A stretch of DNA of 64,000 bases, taken from positions 1,054,001 to 1,118,000 of the forward strand of contig CP053169.1 in the NCBI GenBank assembly GCA_014607495.2. Direction: 5' to 3'. Under the pieces are notes generated by a model. It was not told where the DNA came from. It worked only from the letters and a program-made list of their open reading frames with translations, and did no database searches. The DNA is from Carposina sasakii. Its lineage: Eukaryota; Arthropoda; Insecta; Lepidoptera; Carposinidae. This document shows positions 35,601-43,566 of this stretch, piece by piece. The position numbers and the translations under genes are program-made. Each line of letters begins with the position of its first letter. Positions within the stretch are counted from its first letter, which is position 1.

Positions 35601-37143
35601 CAGGCTGCGGCGGAGAAGAGGTCTTATCAACGGAGTCGGATATCTCGCTAATACTTTATTTGGAGTATTGGATAATACATTCGCCGAACAGTACAGAAAA
35701 GATATTAATTTATTACAAGAAAATCAAAATCACATAGTAAACCTATGGAAAAATCAAACTACAATAATAGAAGCCGAAAATAATATTTTAAAACGCACAG
35801 AAAACTCCATGAACCAACAACATAAAATAATAAATCAACATATTATAAGCTTAGAAAAAACTATTCAAGATTTAAAAAATTCTGCTCAAGCGAGTAGTAT
35901 CTTTAACGACTTCACAATTGGATCCATAATAGCAAATAATATACTCAGTAACCTAAAAGCCTTACAAAATACATTACTAGATACAGTAATGGATATTTAT
36001 CAAGGGCGCTTCAACTTACATTTACTAACGCCAAAACAATTCATCGAAGAATTAAGTATCTTATCCAGCAAACTACCTAAAGATGTAACCCTGCCTATAG
36101 AAAATATTCATTCGGATTTACGCAAGTTATATAATCTTATCAAAGTCAAAACAAGGATGCTGCAAGAATACCTTCTATTTGAAATAAAGATACCTCTAAT
36201 CGCCAGAGAAACGTACGAGATTTTGAAAATCATACCAATTCCAAAATATCACGAGGACAAAATTATCAAGTTATATCCGATATCAGATTACGTAGCTCTA
36301 AATATCAAGAGATACACTTTTATACCTATGAGCGAAATAGACATCAAGGGTTGTTTCATTCAACTAGAAACATATTTTTGTCACAGTCAGAAGCCCGAAT
36401 ATCAGATGAAGAGTGACAAAAATCTATGTGCATTAGAAAACCAAGAATGCAAAGCAAGAGAAAGTTTATGCAGTAACACGTGGCAAGACAGTTATAGTAT
36501 AAACACTTATATTTATATGTGCTGCAATCAATGCAATGTTCGAGCAATATGCGAAGATAACATAATAGCATATCACCTTACAGGTGCCGGCCTCATAAAT
36601 ATAGGTCATGGTTGCATTCTGAGAACAGATGAATTCACCATATATCCTCACAAACCTCACACAAGCGAGGTCAGGATATCCCCAAATTTATATAATCCAA
36701 CAATGGCACCAATCAACCACCTTATCAACATTTCTGTTCTACACTTTAATATGTCAAGTAAAGAACACTTGGAATTCATTAAAGAGGAAGCAGTTCTTCA
36801 AAATCAGATCCAAGAATTAAAGGATAGCACTGTATTAACAGAGAGTGTATCGTATCATGACATACACCATTACGCTATGATCTACATTATACTCGGCATA
36901 GTAACCGCGATGGGGTTAGTATATGCCGCCAGACGTTCGCATCTCAGCTGGCGAATGAACCGAGCAGAGCAGCGAGCGAGCGCTGTCGACGCAGAGAGGA
37001 GCCCGGCCGGGCCGCCCGCGCCAGCCGCCGCGCGCCGCGAGCCGGCCGCCGTGCCGCCGCCCGGGAGGATGGACACAGCCAACCCTCGAGCGCAAAACAA
37101 ATCTACGAGTCCTATATTACAAAGAATAATATATAACAATTAA
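29605..37143 (+). CDS. Gag-Pol-Env polyprotein, BEL/Pao
   Basis: This 2512-residue frame has no internal stop. Domains in order: Gag with a DUF1759-type region around 265-430; a CX2CX4HX4C zinc knuckle at 490-503 and a second Cys/His cluster to about 545; a DUF1758-type aspartic protease with D611-Q-G-S; reverse transcriptase with D931 and YMDD at 1007-1010; RNase H with D1182, E1226, D1257 and D1303; an integrase zinc finger H1489-X4-H1494-X29-C1524-X2-C1527; an integrase core D1559, D1625, E1678; a DUF5641-type tail at about 1766-1848; then Env from about 1880. The first ATG, in AAAAATGGAAG, lies after the leader and gives the complete Gag. The motif assignments are direct; cleavage by the element's own protease is expected from the family. 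Continuous Gag-Pol-Env is also the arrangement of Drosophila roo. The DQGS protease motif, rather than DTG or DSG, is seen in other BEL elements. Confidence 0.95.
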   Translation: MEVNNILYQQSLLAEEIKKLLSNFKKDGQARKTQDYIKRRLETLERCWDEYKVNHAQLTDLLPGEHEYFVSDYYEQTRQSYLETKQFIERTSMSSKQFLSIMPSTSRDHTELDKIKPSASALTSEPEPKLQDVAQEENLSDGDNITNQYKNIQSSVFARDSSKNTTSTGNSSKFDEMFKKQLSNFKAFARTVSNINVEIIQEKWEFEDTLRTLQERWKAIDLLHWEIDSELDGSNWQYEARFTEHEQKYQDMKRAINSKLWSVMHREKSTPQLDIPIFNGQYQQWVSFKDLFSESIHNNPSLSNAQKMQFLKSKLKGEAERLIQHLPISSENYHTCWEILNNRFNNKKLIFTTHMNTMINLPAMQQANANYIKRLHDVTTECLNAIKNLGVNIDTWDPILVYILAQKIDAETHSDYLESLKEPRELPNLSEFLKFLENKFTTMESARRKQENYQQKPISLASNRQEKSYNYKQFSSNKAISKSSVNKSKCPICNSAEHGIYFCKEFLQLSPLQKRQAIMKLNYCCNCLYNHNGKPCVSSKRCRECNGCHNTILHEAFTKSNMITDVTSRSQRPSTSHVAQKSEFSEIILSTALIKVQRADGKYQNLRALIDQGSQVSLITHKAAQLLRIPYQKCKGIITGVGTKDNTCTGMINIICTSMTENYSFSTEAYIMKNLTRNLPNESFKKPTLEFLQKINLADPDFNISKPIDILLGADIYSNIIMSGIRRAGNMTPIAQETRLGWVLCGKIQTLKCNLVLNHTKDMQTFWEIEDVPESMSYSTEESKCIDFYKSTTTRDDDGKYKVRLPLESNINQLGHSKHKAIAQFRQLERKFYKNKKIEIAYKLFIQEYQVLRHMKIAPGGNMIPHCYLPHHCVLREDSSTTTHRVVFNASEKTSSGISLNDCMCRGPNLQKDILTLILGWRQYQVAFTADIEKMFRQIWLHEDDQPYQKIIWRDSPHESLREYQLTTVTYGTKAAPFLAMMTLRQLASDEKENYPKTAHILENYFYMDDLLHGSHSLETALQLKQDLINLMKSGGFNLRKWNSNYQELLQQNTSEQGQINYDFKLTESTKTLGLHWNPVQDIFVFQCTNYNSIQHTKRSLLSAISQLFDPLGWLTPLSTKMKLLFQQVWNTSMTWEDKIPDVLLQEWLLIRKDISQINTIKIPRWLGSGSHSKLELHGFCDASQKAYACVVYSKMIKSGQAKINIVAGKSRLVPRNKEISLPRLELSGALLLSKLMAKVKQALSPNLDIKIHGWIDSMAVLGWLQGNPNRWKPFVANRVRQIGEVMPPDCWQYVKSSENPADCASRGLTANLLLEHHLWWQGPAWLASMKTTQQNQPISIYYTNEEQKKHKKVNIVTQISNNSLIKELINKYSTFSKLINVLSWVYRFTKKDRKTTPWLTLSELRETKKKLIKQVQSEIFEEEICYLKNKKPISSRSRIQNLNPFLDNDQILRVGGRLQNAYISPDMKNPIILPQNHRLTELIINNAHELTYHGGARVTLAFTRQRYWILSGHRTAKKYIHRCVTCKKHKPVMQGQIMGDLPGARVNRSRPFEHTGVDFTGHVFLKASKGRGIKTSKGYVAVFVCMATKAVHLELVSDLTTSSFIAALRRMAARRGTPSDIYCDNGRNFVGANRILQEEYQEILQVFNEELHHELLKMEIIFHFNAPAWPSAGGLWEAAVKSFKYHLKRVIGEQKLTYEEFYTLLSQIEACLNSRPLCALTDDPEDLNYLTPSHFLTSGPLLTLVPSERDLRTRWHLMQQIMQDIWKRWRAEYLAQMTSRSKWKQPNQNIKINDVVLIHDDNLPPGKWIMARVAELHPGKDGFVRVVTLKTQEGYLKRPIIKLSKLIEQDHPEVTNKNPTSAHVQSNYASKVTNTRKTKPFFASMIASLLLFLTIISSSEANVNVTKFRDNQALYFDKVSDMLLIKDEWKLVVYYQMEPYWQGNKALHNYIQALENICKTMREQAQCDAVLLQLRQGYTELEYYNQLLLSQQLGERQSRLRRRRGLINGVGYLANTLFGVLDNTFAEQYRKDINLLQENQNHIVNLWKNQTTIIEAENNILKRTENSMNQQHKIINQHIISLEKTIQDLKNSAQASSIFNDFTIGSIIANNILSNLKALQNTLLDTVMDIYQGRFNLHLLTPKQFIEELSILSSKLPKDVTLPIENIHSDLRKLYNLIKVKTRMLQEYLLFEIKIPLIARETYEILKIIPIPKYHEDKIIKLYPISDYVALNIKRYTFIPMSEIDIKGCFIQLETYFCHSQKPEYQMKSDKNLCALENQECKARESLCSNTWQDSYSINTYIYMCCNQCNVRAICEDNIIAYHLTGAGLINIGHGCILRTDEFTIYPHKPHTSEVRISPNLYNPTMAPINHLINISVLHFNMSSKEHLEFIKEEAVLQNQIQELKDSTVLTESVSYHDIHHYAMIYIILGIVTAMGLVYAARRSHLSWRMNRAEQRASAVDAERSPAGPPAPAAARREPAAVPPPGRMDTANPRAQNKSTSPILQRIIYNN
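35233..37140 (+). other. Envelope (F/gypsy-type fusion protein) part of polyprotein
   Basis: Residues about 1877-2512 of the polyprotein. A hydrophobic leader at 1882-1902 ends in a signal-peptidase-like SSSEA. A polybasic site RLRRRR ends at 2005 and is followed by a glycine- and leucine-rich stretch from 2006, as in the fusion peptide of baculovirus F and gypsy Env proteins. A Gln/Asn-rich coiled coil spans about 2030-2095, a Cys cluster 2250-2337, and a membrane anchor about 2424-2442, with a 70-residue tail after it. Established family knowledge: roo and gypsy Envs share ancestry with baculovirus F. That this Env works in membrane fusion is inference from the intact architecture. No separate start or stop divides it from the integrase. 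Confidence 0.88.
36950..37080 (+). other. GC-rich segment encoding the Env cytoplasmic tail
   Basis: The codons just after the membrane anchor switch from A/T-rich usage to a run dominated by GCC, CCG and CGC, giving an Ala/Pro/Arg-rich tail. The abrupt compositional change against the rest of the element is visible by eye. Acquisition of a host coding fragment is one explanation; local drift is another. Confidence 0.7.
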
Positions 37144-37251
37144 TGTTACATATATAATTTGAATATTTTTATAAGAGCTTTTTAAATTTTGTATAATTTA
37201 ACATTTTATCATTCTTATCTTAGTTTGATCTATCTTGTTGGGCCGGGAATA
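37144..37251 (+). other. 3' untranslated region and polypurine-like tract of BEL
   Basis: A short A/T-rich 3' UTR follows the TAA stop. GTTGGGCCGGGAATA at 37237-37251 directly abuts the 3' LTR in the position of a polypurine tract, though it is interrupted by pyrimidines. Plus-strand priming here is expected from position. Confidence 0.6.
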
Positions 37252-37460
37252 TGTACGGTCTCAATACCGTACATTTTCCGCCGTCAGCAGATTTAGTTTT
37301 ATATTAAAATAAGTAGTAGTCGCATAACCGCAGCGTAGCAAGTACGTTATACATAAGAAACAAGTTTTGTGTAGTAAATAAAATCAGTATAAATCAACAA
37401 GGATTTATAAATTATCATCCTATCAAGTATCGTGCGATAGTAACAAGACGTCGTACGACA
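37252..37460 (+). repeat. 3' LTR of the BEL element
   Basis: This is the 209-bp partner of the 5' LTR, with the same terminal hairpin and AATAAA at 37377-37382, which would terminate the genomic transcript. I saw no difference from the 5' copy. It is followed directly by the second GATAC target duplication. Confidence 0.96.
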
Positions 37461-37465
37461 GATAC
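37461..37465. other. Right target-site duplication GATAC
   Basis: Second copy of the 5-bp host duplication created by insertion of the BEL element, immediately after the terminal CA of the 3' LTR. Confidence 0.92.
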
Positions 37466-37625
37466 CTACCGAATTTGTGTAACTAATTTTTATCATTTGG
37501 CTTCTATATATCAGGTTTGTCGTTGATAACCAAAATCCCATACACTCACTGTATTGCGGCTTTACAAAAATAAGTTTGTTTTTGTACGCATAAAAACCTT
37601 TTTGAATGTATGTACCTATTTCCCT

Positions 37626-37883
37626 GGGGGTCTACTCTGAAATGCCGCTTTCGAATCTTTCGGTCCGACCGAAGCCCGACCGAATCGAAGCCTACTACGA
37701 AATTGCTTCGGATGTTCACAACCATTCAGAACCATGGAGAATAATTCAATATTGACTAATATTATAAGCTTTCTATTATCTAGCCTTATACCTGTCAAAT
37801 ACACGATCGAAGGAAGTTCGTAGTAGGAAACACCTCGATATTCGGCCGATACTTCGCTTATCGTCACTTCAGAGTAGACCCCC
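37626..37883. mobile_element. TIR element I (258 bp)
   Basis: GGGGGTCTACTCTGAAATG on the left and CACTTCAGAGTAGACCCCC on the right are inverted copies. Short open frames inside do not resemble transposase. It lies 165 bp beyond the BEL element. Confidence 0.8.
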
Positions 37884-38511
37884 TGGTACTTTAAATTAAT
37901 ATAAACAGCTCTATGAGAGCTTGCATTTCTAAATTTATCTATGTTATTGTTAGGTAGTGTTTTACTGTTTTAAAATAATATTTGACAGTAAACTGTAAGT
38001 ATAGAATATCTGTCAAAAATTGCCACATACCTATTAACATGGTAAGAAATCTCTGTGCCAATCTACTCTACATTTAAAATAAGAGATAGCCTGAAGCATC
38101 TCATCTGAAACACATGGAGGAGACGTCTGTCGAACAAAAGCGAAAAAACAGCTGTTATTAAATAATCATTAGACTGTGACAACCAATATAAAACTGCTCA
38201 CAATCAAAGGAAATCCACCTTTATGTCAAAATTTTTAAAGTTCTTATAAAGCGTATAAACAACCTTGCCAATGATGGAAAGAAATTGACGAGTGTATTTG
38301 CAGTTGGGTTTGATGGTTTTGAACTGTAAGTCTGTGGATATTGGGTTATTGGTGATTGTAGATAATTTGTGGTGGTTTCAACAAAAATCTGAGTTTTAGA
38401 GTATAACTAGTTGTTATCGAAAATATAAGCGATTTGTTTAAATGAATTAACAACCACTCCGTATACAATTGATAGTTTGTTGCTGCATTTACATATATAC
38501 ACGTGATTTTA
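37884..38511. other. A/T-rich stretch without recognised features
   Basis: No repeat or exon recognised. Confidence 0.5.
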
Positions 38512-38881
38512 CAGAGTGATTTTTGGTCGTCAACGTTGCCGAAAACTACAGAATCTCCTCGTCATTACGATCATTTTTCTCCATGGAAGCATACCTGGGA
38601 AGTGTCTGGTTTCCAAAATATTAGGGTCCAAGGGTTGAGTAAATAGACTGCGTTTTTCTGCATAAATGCACATAGACGCGCATAGCAAGATTTTTTCACG
38701 ATAAATAATTAATATCTGTCTATAAAAAAAATAGCATAAATACTATAAATTTCGCCGAATCAAGTGATTAAAAATTTAAAAAAAAATTACATCGTTTTCC
38801 GGCATTATTTTGGCATAAACTTACTTTATTTGATGTACGAGTATAGAGTACGTACCCTTCGTTAAGGGTGGCAACATCCTG
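38512..38881 (+). mobile_element. Element B, copy 2
   Basis: TA-CAGAGTGATTTTTGGTCG to GGCAACATCCTG-TA, with interior motifs shared by the copies at 6497 and 50714. Confidence 0.85.
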
Positions 38882-38894
38882 TATACAGACGGCT

Positions 38895-39341
38895 CACGAA
38901 ACAGGGTAGCCAGCCAGAAGTGCAGCATCATCAAGGAGATTCTATAGCCACGATTAGCAAAGCGGAACTAGATATAAGATATGTGATCACTAGCTAATCA
39001 GCTAAGAGCGCCCCTGAATTAATTGACTCTTACGACATGCACGGAAGGAGATGCACATTCACACATTCATACACTTCACAACACATTGACCTAATCCTAT
39101 ACTAAGATCCCTAAGGTCTTGTGTCGTGGGTACTAGGCAACGGTATATAAATACATAGATAAGTATATAAACATCCATGACTCGGAAACAAACATCGATA
39201 TTCATCACATCAATGTTTGCACCTACCGGGATTCGAACCCAGGACCTATGGCGTCGCAGGCAGGGCCACTACCAACTACACCAATCGGCCATCATCATGC
39301 AGCTGATGTATTCTAGTGAAGCCCTGCATCAGAACAGACTT
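38895..39341 (+). repeat. S-family repeat split by a SINE
   Basis: 38895-39055 carries the left and middle of family S to ACGGAAGGAGATGCA. The sequence resumes at 39296 with ATGCAGCTGATGTATTCTAG. The interruption is the SINE at 39056-39295, and ATGCA is repeated at both junctions. Confidence 0.8.
39056..39295 (-). mobile_element. tRNA-headed SINE family 2, copy 2 (inserted in S)
   Basis: Minus strand: GGCCGATTGGTGTAGTTGG (A-box region), CCTGGGTTCGAATCCCGG (B-box region), GATGTTTGTTTCCGAGTCAT, TATTTATATACCGTTGCC. The head is well kept, the copy is full-length and flanked by ATGCA. Confidence 0.85.
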
Positions 39342-39408
39342 TTACATTTATTATAGTTACTTACCTATTAGGGATAATAGTAGATCTGGAAAACTTGATA
39401 AAGTCCAG

Positions 39409-39591
39409 CCCCCTGATTACCTAATTTGCAATAGCAAAGCCGAAGCAAAGCGATAGCGAAAATTGTACAACATTCGCCTTGATATGTCAAAGTTACTTTG
39501 AAATTCATTTTACGTAATAGGTACAAGCAATCAGCGATTTTTGTAAAATTTTCGCTATCGCTTTGCTTTTACTAGTTAGGTAATAAGGGGG
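39409..39591. mobile_element. TIR element J, copy 1
   Basis: CCCCCTGATTACCTAATTTG is mirrored by TAGTTAGGTAATAAGGGGG. Near each end an AAAGCGATAGCGAAAA motif also forms an inverted pair. Confidence 0.8.
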
Positions 39592-39815
39592 CATATTAGT
39601 TTCACTTCAAATAAAGCTATCTACAATACTAAGTCTGAAATAAGATAATTTTATTCAAACGTTCGCTGCAAAGGTTTGTACGTATTGCTAAACTCTAAAA
39701 TTTTGTTACAAAGTTTGTTAAAGTATGTGTCTCCATTTCGATTAGAACTTTAGTTCACTACCATACCTATTAACCAGCTGTTGCCTGCGACTTTGTCCGT
39801 GTGGACTACACTATA

Positions 39816-40075
39816 CAGGGTGTAACAAAAAGGGTATGTTAAGCGAAAAGCTATGTAAATTGCCCATTGTAGAGAACCTACCCACAAAATTTGAGACCCG
39901 AAATCACATGTTCATTTTTCCCGATAGTATGGAGAATTTATAAATATCTCAGGAATTTTCATACAATCTTGAAAAATAAAAATGTGATCTCGAGTCTCAA
40001 ATTTTGTAGATAGTTTCTCTATAGTGGGCTATTCACATAGCTTTTCGCTTAACATATCCTTTTTGTTACACCCTG
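39816..40075. mobile_element. Element A, copy 2 (full palindrome)
   Basis: TA-CAGGGTGTAACAAAAAGG to TTTTTGTTACACCCTG-TA, with long complementary arms over its whole 260 bp. A V-type remnant (TGCGACTTTGTCCGTGTGG) sits just left at 39772-39811. Confidence 0.88.
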
Positions 40076-40224
40076 TATACAGTCATATCGGTAGTAGACC
40101 GAGTCGCCGGAAGAAAAATATTTAAAATATTAGATCCGGCATCGGGGTCCGCGGAGCGAGTTAATAACATAATTACAAGTGCGAGCTTAATGCCTTCCAT
40201 GGTATTCTCTACCAGCTAACCAGT

Positions 40225-40338
40225 GGGGTGAGCACGAACCTCTCGATAGTCAGTAACGCTGTCAAATCACATAGATTTAGTTAGCGCTAGTGAGTCGCCA
40301 GCGTTCCGCCGCCGCGTAAGAATGTTCGTGCTTACCCC
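40225..40338. mobile_element. TIR element K, copy 2
   Basis: GGGGTGAGCACGAACCTCTC to GTTCGTGCTTACCCC, close in length and content to copy 1 at 27521. Confidence 0.85.
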
Positions 40339-40606
40339 TCTGGTTACTTACGGTCACTGTGTATATCTACCTATGTACTTCTTTATGCCTAGGTCACTTA
40401 TTAGGTGGTCTAAATATCCTAATTCCTGTGCCCTCCGCCTTACTGTAATACAAGACTTATTCGAGATAATTAACATAGAGTCACAATGGTGGGCCTTATT
40501 TGAATACCATGCTCATGGGACATGCACGGAGTAAAAAATATCAACGATAAATATTGCGACGTCAATTCTGTGGGTAGGGTTGGTGACAAAATATTATGAT
40601 CAAGGT

Positions 40607-40754
40607 TCGAGTTTTCACTTCGAACTCGATCGCGTTAACCTAAACTAACTCAACCAATCATGTAGTGCTGTTTTTCTCACTTTTATTACACTCTGTAATG
40701 TGATTGGTTGGCTGCGTTACGTTAACGCGAACGAGCTCAAAGTGAAAAGTCCGA
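40607..40754. mobile_element. Foldback element L, copy 1
   Basis: CACTTCGAACTCGATCGCGT on the left pairs with ACGCGAACGAGCTCAAAGTG on the right; the interior carries CCAACCAATCA-type inverted motifs. About 150 bp. Confidence 0.75.
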
Positions 40755-41019
40755 CTATGCCCGCCCTTAGCTTGATATAATAGCAGCCTTTTTAGTTTCT
40801 ATAAAATGTACATGTTCGGGAGAACCTCCTCAGTGCTGGCAATAGACGTCGCGTCACCGTGACGTCTTTCTATTTAGACTTACTTGCTCTCCGACTCTCG
40901 TCGATGAACTATGTATTTAATTAATTTCTTGATTATAACGTTTATATTAAAAAGTACAGTCTATTAATTAGCCCTCGGGCCTACTATAGTCCCGCGCGGC
41001 CTAAACAGTACATGGCATT

Positions 41020-41300
41020 GGTGATGCGGGGCGTCACTAACATAATATGTGGGCTGCATCTCCTTCAGTATGTGTAAGAAGAGTCGACTAAGGAACTCGG
41101 GCGTTCTCTCAGGCGATAAGCTAGCAACTTGTCATCTCATCTGTCCTCGCTATGCTAAAGGCTGTGGCCACATATCTACACACAGTTCTGTTCCCGAAAT
41201 GGGGTAGCCAGAACTGCAGGATCATAAGGGAGATGCCACAGCCACGTTTAGTATAGATGGGGAAAATGTTAATTTGCTAGCCTATCGGGTGAGAAAAACC
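41020..41300. repeat. Two S-family copies in head-to-head orientation
   Basis: 41020-41170 is a reverse copy (GTCGACTAAGGAACTCGGG, GGCGATAAGCTAGCAACTTG) and 41190-41300 a forward one (TTCCCGAAATGGGGTAGCC, GCCACAGCCACGTTTAG). Confidence 0.7.
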
Positions 41301-41340
41301 CGACAGGCCCCCTAACCAAATAAAAGCAATAGCAAAGCCT

Positions 41341-41530
41341 CCCCCTTATTACCTAACTAGCAAAAGCAAAGCGATAGCGAAAATTGTACAAAAAAATCGC
41401 TGATCGCTTGTCAAATTCGTATTACGTAAAATGAATTTCAAAGGTACTTTGACATTTCAAGGCGAATATTGTACAATTTTCGCTATCGCTTTGCTTCGGC
41501 TTTGCTATTGCAAATTAGGTAATCAGGGGG
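41341..41530. mobile_element. TIR element J, inner copy nested in J
   Basis: CCCCCTTATTACCTAACTAG to GCAAATTAGGTAATCAGGGGG-type ends, in the opposite sense to copy 1 at 39409. The outer element's sequence resumes with CCGAAGCCGAGCG. Confidence 0.8.
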
Positions 41531-41617
41531 CCGAAGCCGAGCGATAGCGATAATGAGAGTGTGTTCGTGCGCACAACGAGCGCTCTGCGTCCTCCCGCGT
41601 CCCGCCTACCTCGCCCA

Positions 41618-41620
<3 letters not shown>

Positions 41621-41650
<30 letters not shown>
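41621..41650. repeat. (AC)15 microsatellite
   Basis: Fifteen uninterrupted AC units inside the outer J copy. Confidence 0.97.
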
Positions 41651-41653
<3 letters not shown>

Positions 41654-42093
41654 CAAGAATTATCGCGATCGCGCGGCTTCGGCTTTGCTATTGCTTTTAC
41701 GTAATCAGGGGGCCGAATTCCTTAATCCAATAATGTTTAAAATAAACGTAAATGCGTAGTTCACCAAAACACAGCTAAGTTTAACTGTGCTAGTATTTAT
41801 TTATGTATTATGCATGGGAAAAAATGCAATATAATTTGCTAGTGACAACCCTAATGCAAAAGAGTAATAAACAATGTAGAGTGGACAAATATGAAAATAA
41901 GTTCTACCGCACAGGTATCGGCATCCGCACAACTCATTTGCCTACCGTTGTGGGTACAGTCGAGTACACTGTAGTTATTTTAAGTACTACATAAATAACC
42001 AGGCGTTTTATATTTGAAATTAATTTTAAACTAAATAGAGAAATAAGTATTGTGTCATGAATTTAATCTAATTTAAATTTTATTCTGACAATA

Positions 42094-42848
42094 CAGTCAA
42101 ACCTGGATAAGCGAGAGTTCAAGGGAGCACAATCTCATTCTCGCTTATAGAGGTTTCTCACTAACCCGAGTTTCTCGCTAATGCAGGTACATGGGTAGCG
42201 TTTCTCTCTTATAGAGGTACGCAGCAATAACAAGTTACAGTAAGTACGATTGTAGTAAATATGTAATATGATAAAATTATGTGCATAATATGCACAACAT
42301 ATATTATGTACGTGTATACATATATATTTTTAATAATATGTATATGTTATGTACATTAGATTTCGACATCAAAGTACTTTATAAGGGTAGGTATCAAGAT
42401 GCTTACGAAAACAAAACAAAAATTCATGCACTAATGTAAATTTATTTTATTTAGAACTTACCTATGTGTTTACACTTTAAAAAATCTGTCAATTTCGTTT
42501 GGGTTTCTGTTTTTGTAATTTGAATGTTTTCCACGAAAGTTAAGAATGAGTCATAAAATAGCAGATGTTAAATTTGTTTTGTCATTTGTTATTGTATGAA
42601 CCTATCTATTTTTTTGTAGCAATAGGTCCTCCTAAATAATAAATAAAGCTCATCTCTCGCTTATAGAGGTATAGATAAGTAGCAGTCTCACTTACGGAGG
42701 TCCATGAGGGAAAAACGACTCTCTCTTACAGAGGTTTCTGTTTCTCGCTAATAGAGGTTTTGGGAGCTTAAAATGACGGGTCCTGGCTATTACTCTCACT
42801 TATGGAGTTTTCTCACTTATCCAGTTCTCACTTACCCAGGTTTGACTG
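42094..42848. mobile_element. Pogo-like TIR element with repeated subterminal motif
   Basis: TA-CAGTCAAACCTGGATAAG on the left is mirrored by GTGAGAACTGGATAAG-type and CCAGGTTTGACTG-TA on the right. TA flanks and CAGTCAAACC ends resemble pogo/Tigger elements. A CTCGCTTATAGAGGT-like motif repeats several times near each end. The interior is A/T-rich with no transposase. Confidence 0.75.
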
Positions 42849-43260
42849 TATTCAATTATGGAGTAAAATTATTGATGACTGTATTGAATTCTAATTTAAT
42901 TAGAATAAGAATAATTCGAATGTGAATAAAAATATTTGAATTTAATTATTGCTTTTATTATTCACTTATTTGGGCACAATTTTTCGGTACATTGTTAAAG
43001 AAATGCGATTGGCTTTTGGGAACTGAAATGCGTTTAATTGCGTGACTAGCCTAGTCAATTTATTTAATTTTAAATTTGGAATCCAACACAATATAAGTGA
43101 ATCAATTCTATTTTGCAAGATAGACTAAAGTAGGTATACGATATAATATTATGTACCACAACAAAATTACAGATTAGTACAACTTATACAAAAGAAATAG
43201 TCTATAAGTAGGTAAGGACCTATAAAAACAATTGTGGAAGTGAAATAAAATTAAACATTT
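42849..43260. other. A/T-rich stretch without recognised features
   Basis: Nothing recognised. Confidence 0.5.
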
Positions 43261-43274
43261 CATAAAGATGTTTA

Positions 43275-43566
43275 TTAATCGAACAAATTTTTCATAGCAC
43301 TTTTGACTTCAACTGTACAATTGGACGATTCAATACTATAAACAATCAGGGGTAGCCTTTTTGCTTTTAAGCGGTCATTGGCTATTAAGTGGCTGACCAT
43401 AATCGTACTACCAACCCATGTACTTCTGACAATGGAGTTGCTGGACGCCGGTGTATTGATTTTTAGCATACCAATCGTGTATGGTAGCAGAATTATTGTC
43501 ATTTTGCCAAATAAAACAAGAAGGTTATTAACGTCGGTAATTTTATTGGTCTTTGTAATGTCCGAA
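43275..43566 (-). other. Unrecognised open stretch, possible last exon
   Basis: The minus strand is open from about 43566 to a stop at 43275 (roughly 95 codons), and AATAAA overlaps the codons right at the stop, as in some compact 3' ends. Composition looks more protein-like than most frames here, with a potential helix near the end. No domain was recognised and the acceptor is weak. It could be a host exon, a remnant, or chance. Confidence 0.25.

Larger units (their letters stand above)
29041..37460 (+). mobile_element. Complete BEL/Pao LTR retrotransposon with envelope
   Basis: This is a full-length element of about 8.4 kb: 5' LTR, tRNA-Tyr-type primer site, a leader of about 340 bp, one gag-pol-env frame, a short 3' UTR, a polypurine-like tract and the 3' LTR. 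It is flanked by a 5-bp direct duplication, GATAC, at 29036-29040 and 37461-37465. The order protease, reverse transcriptase, RNase H, integrase, and the presence of the DUF1759, DUF1758 and DUF5641-type regions, place it in BEL/Pao rather than Ty3/gypsy or Ty1/copia. The two LTRs read as identical and the frame is unbroken, so insertion is inferred to be recent and the copy may be competent. It sits in a cluster of small TIR elements, with K, hAT-like and E copies to the left and I and B copies to the right. Confidence 0.95.
41308..41712. mobile_element. TIR element J, outer copy
   Basis: Begins CCCCCTAACCAAATAAAAGC and ends TTTACGTAATCAGGGGG. It is interrupted by a second J copy (41341-41530), and contains an AC microsatellite. 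Confidence 0.75.

Noticed and set aside
36882..37139. Antisense open frame opposite the Env tail
   Set aside because: Shadow of the GC-rich coding segment; no promoter or family match.
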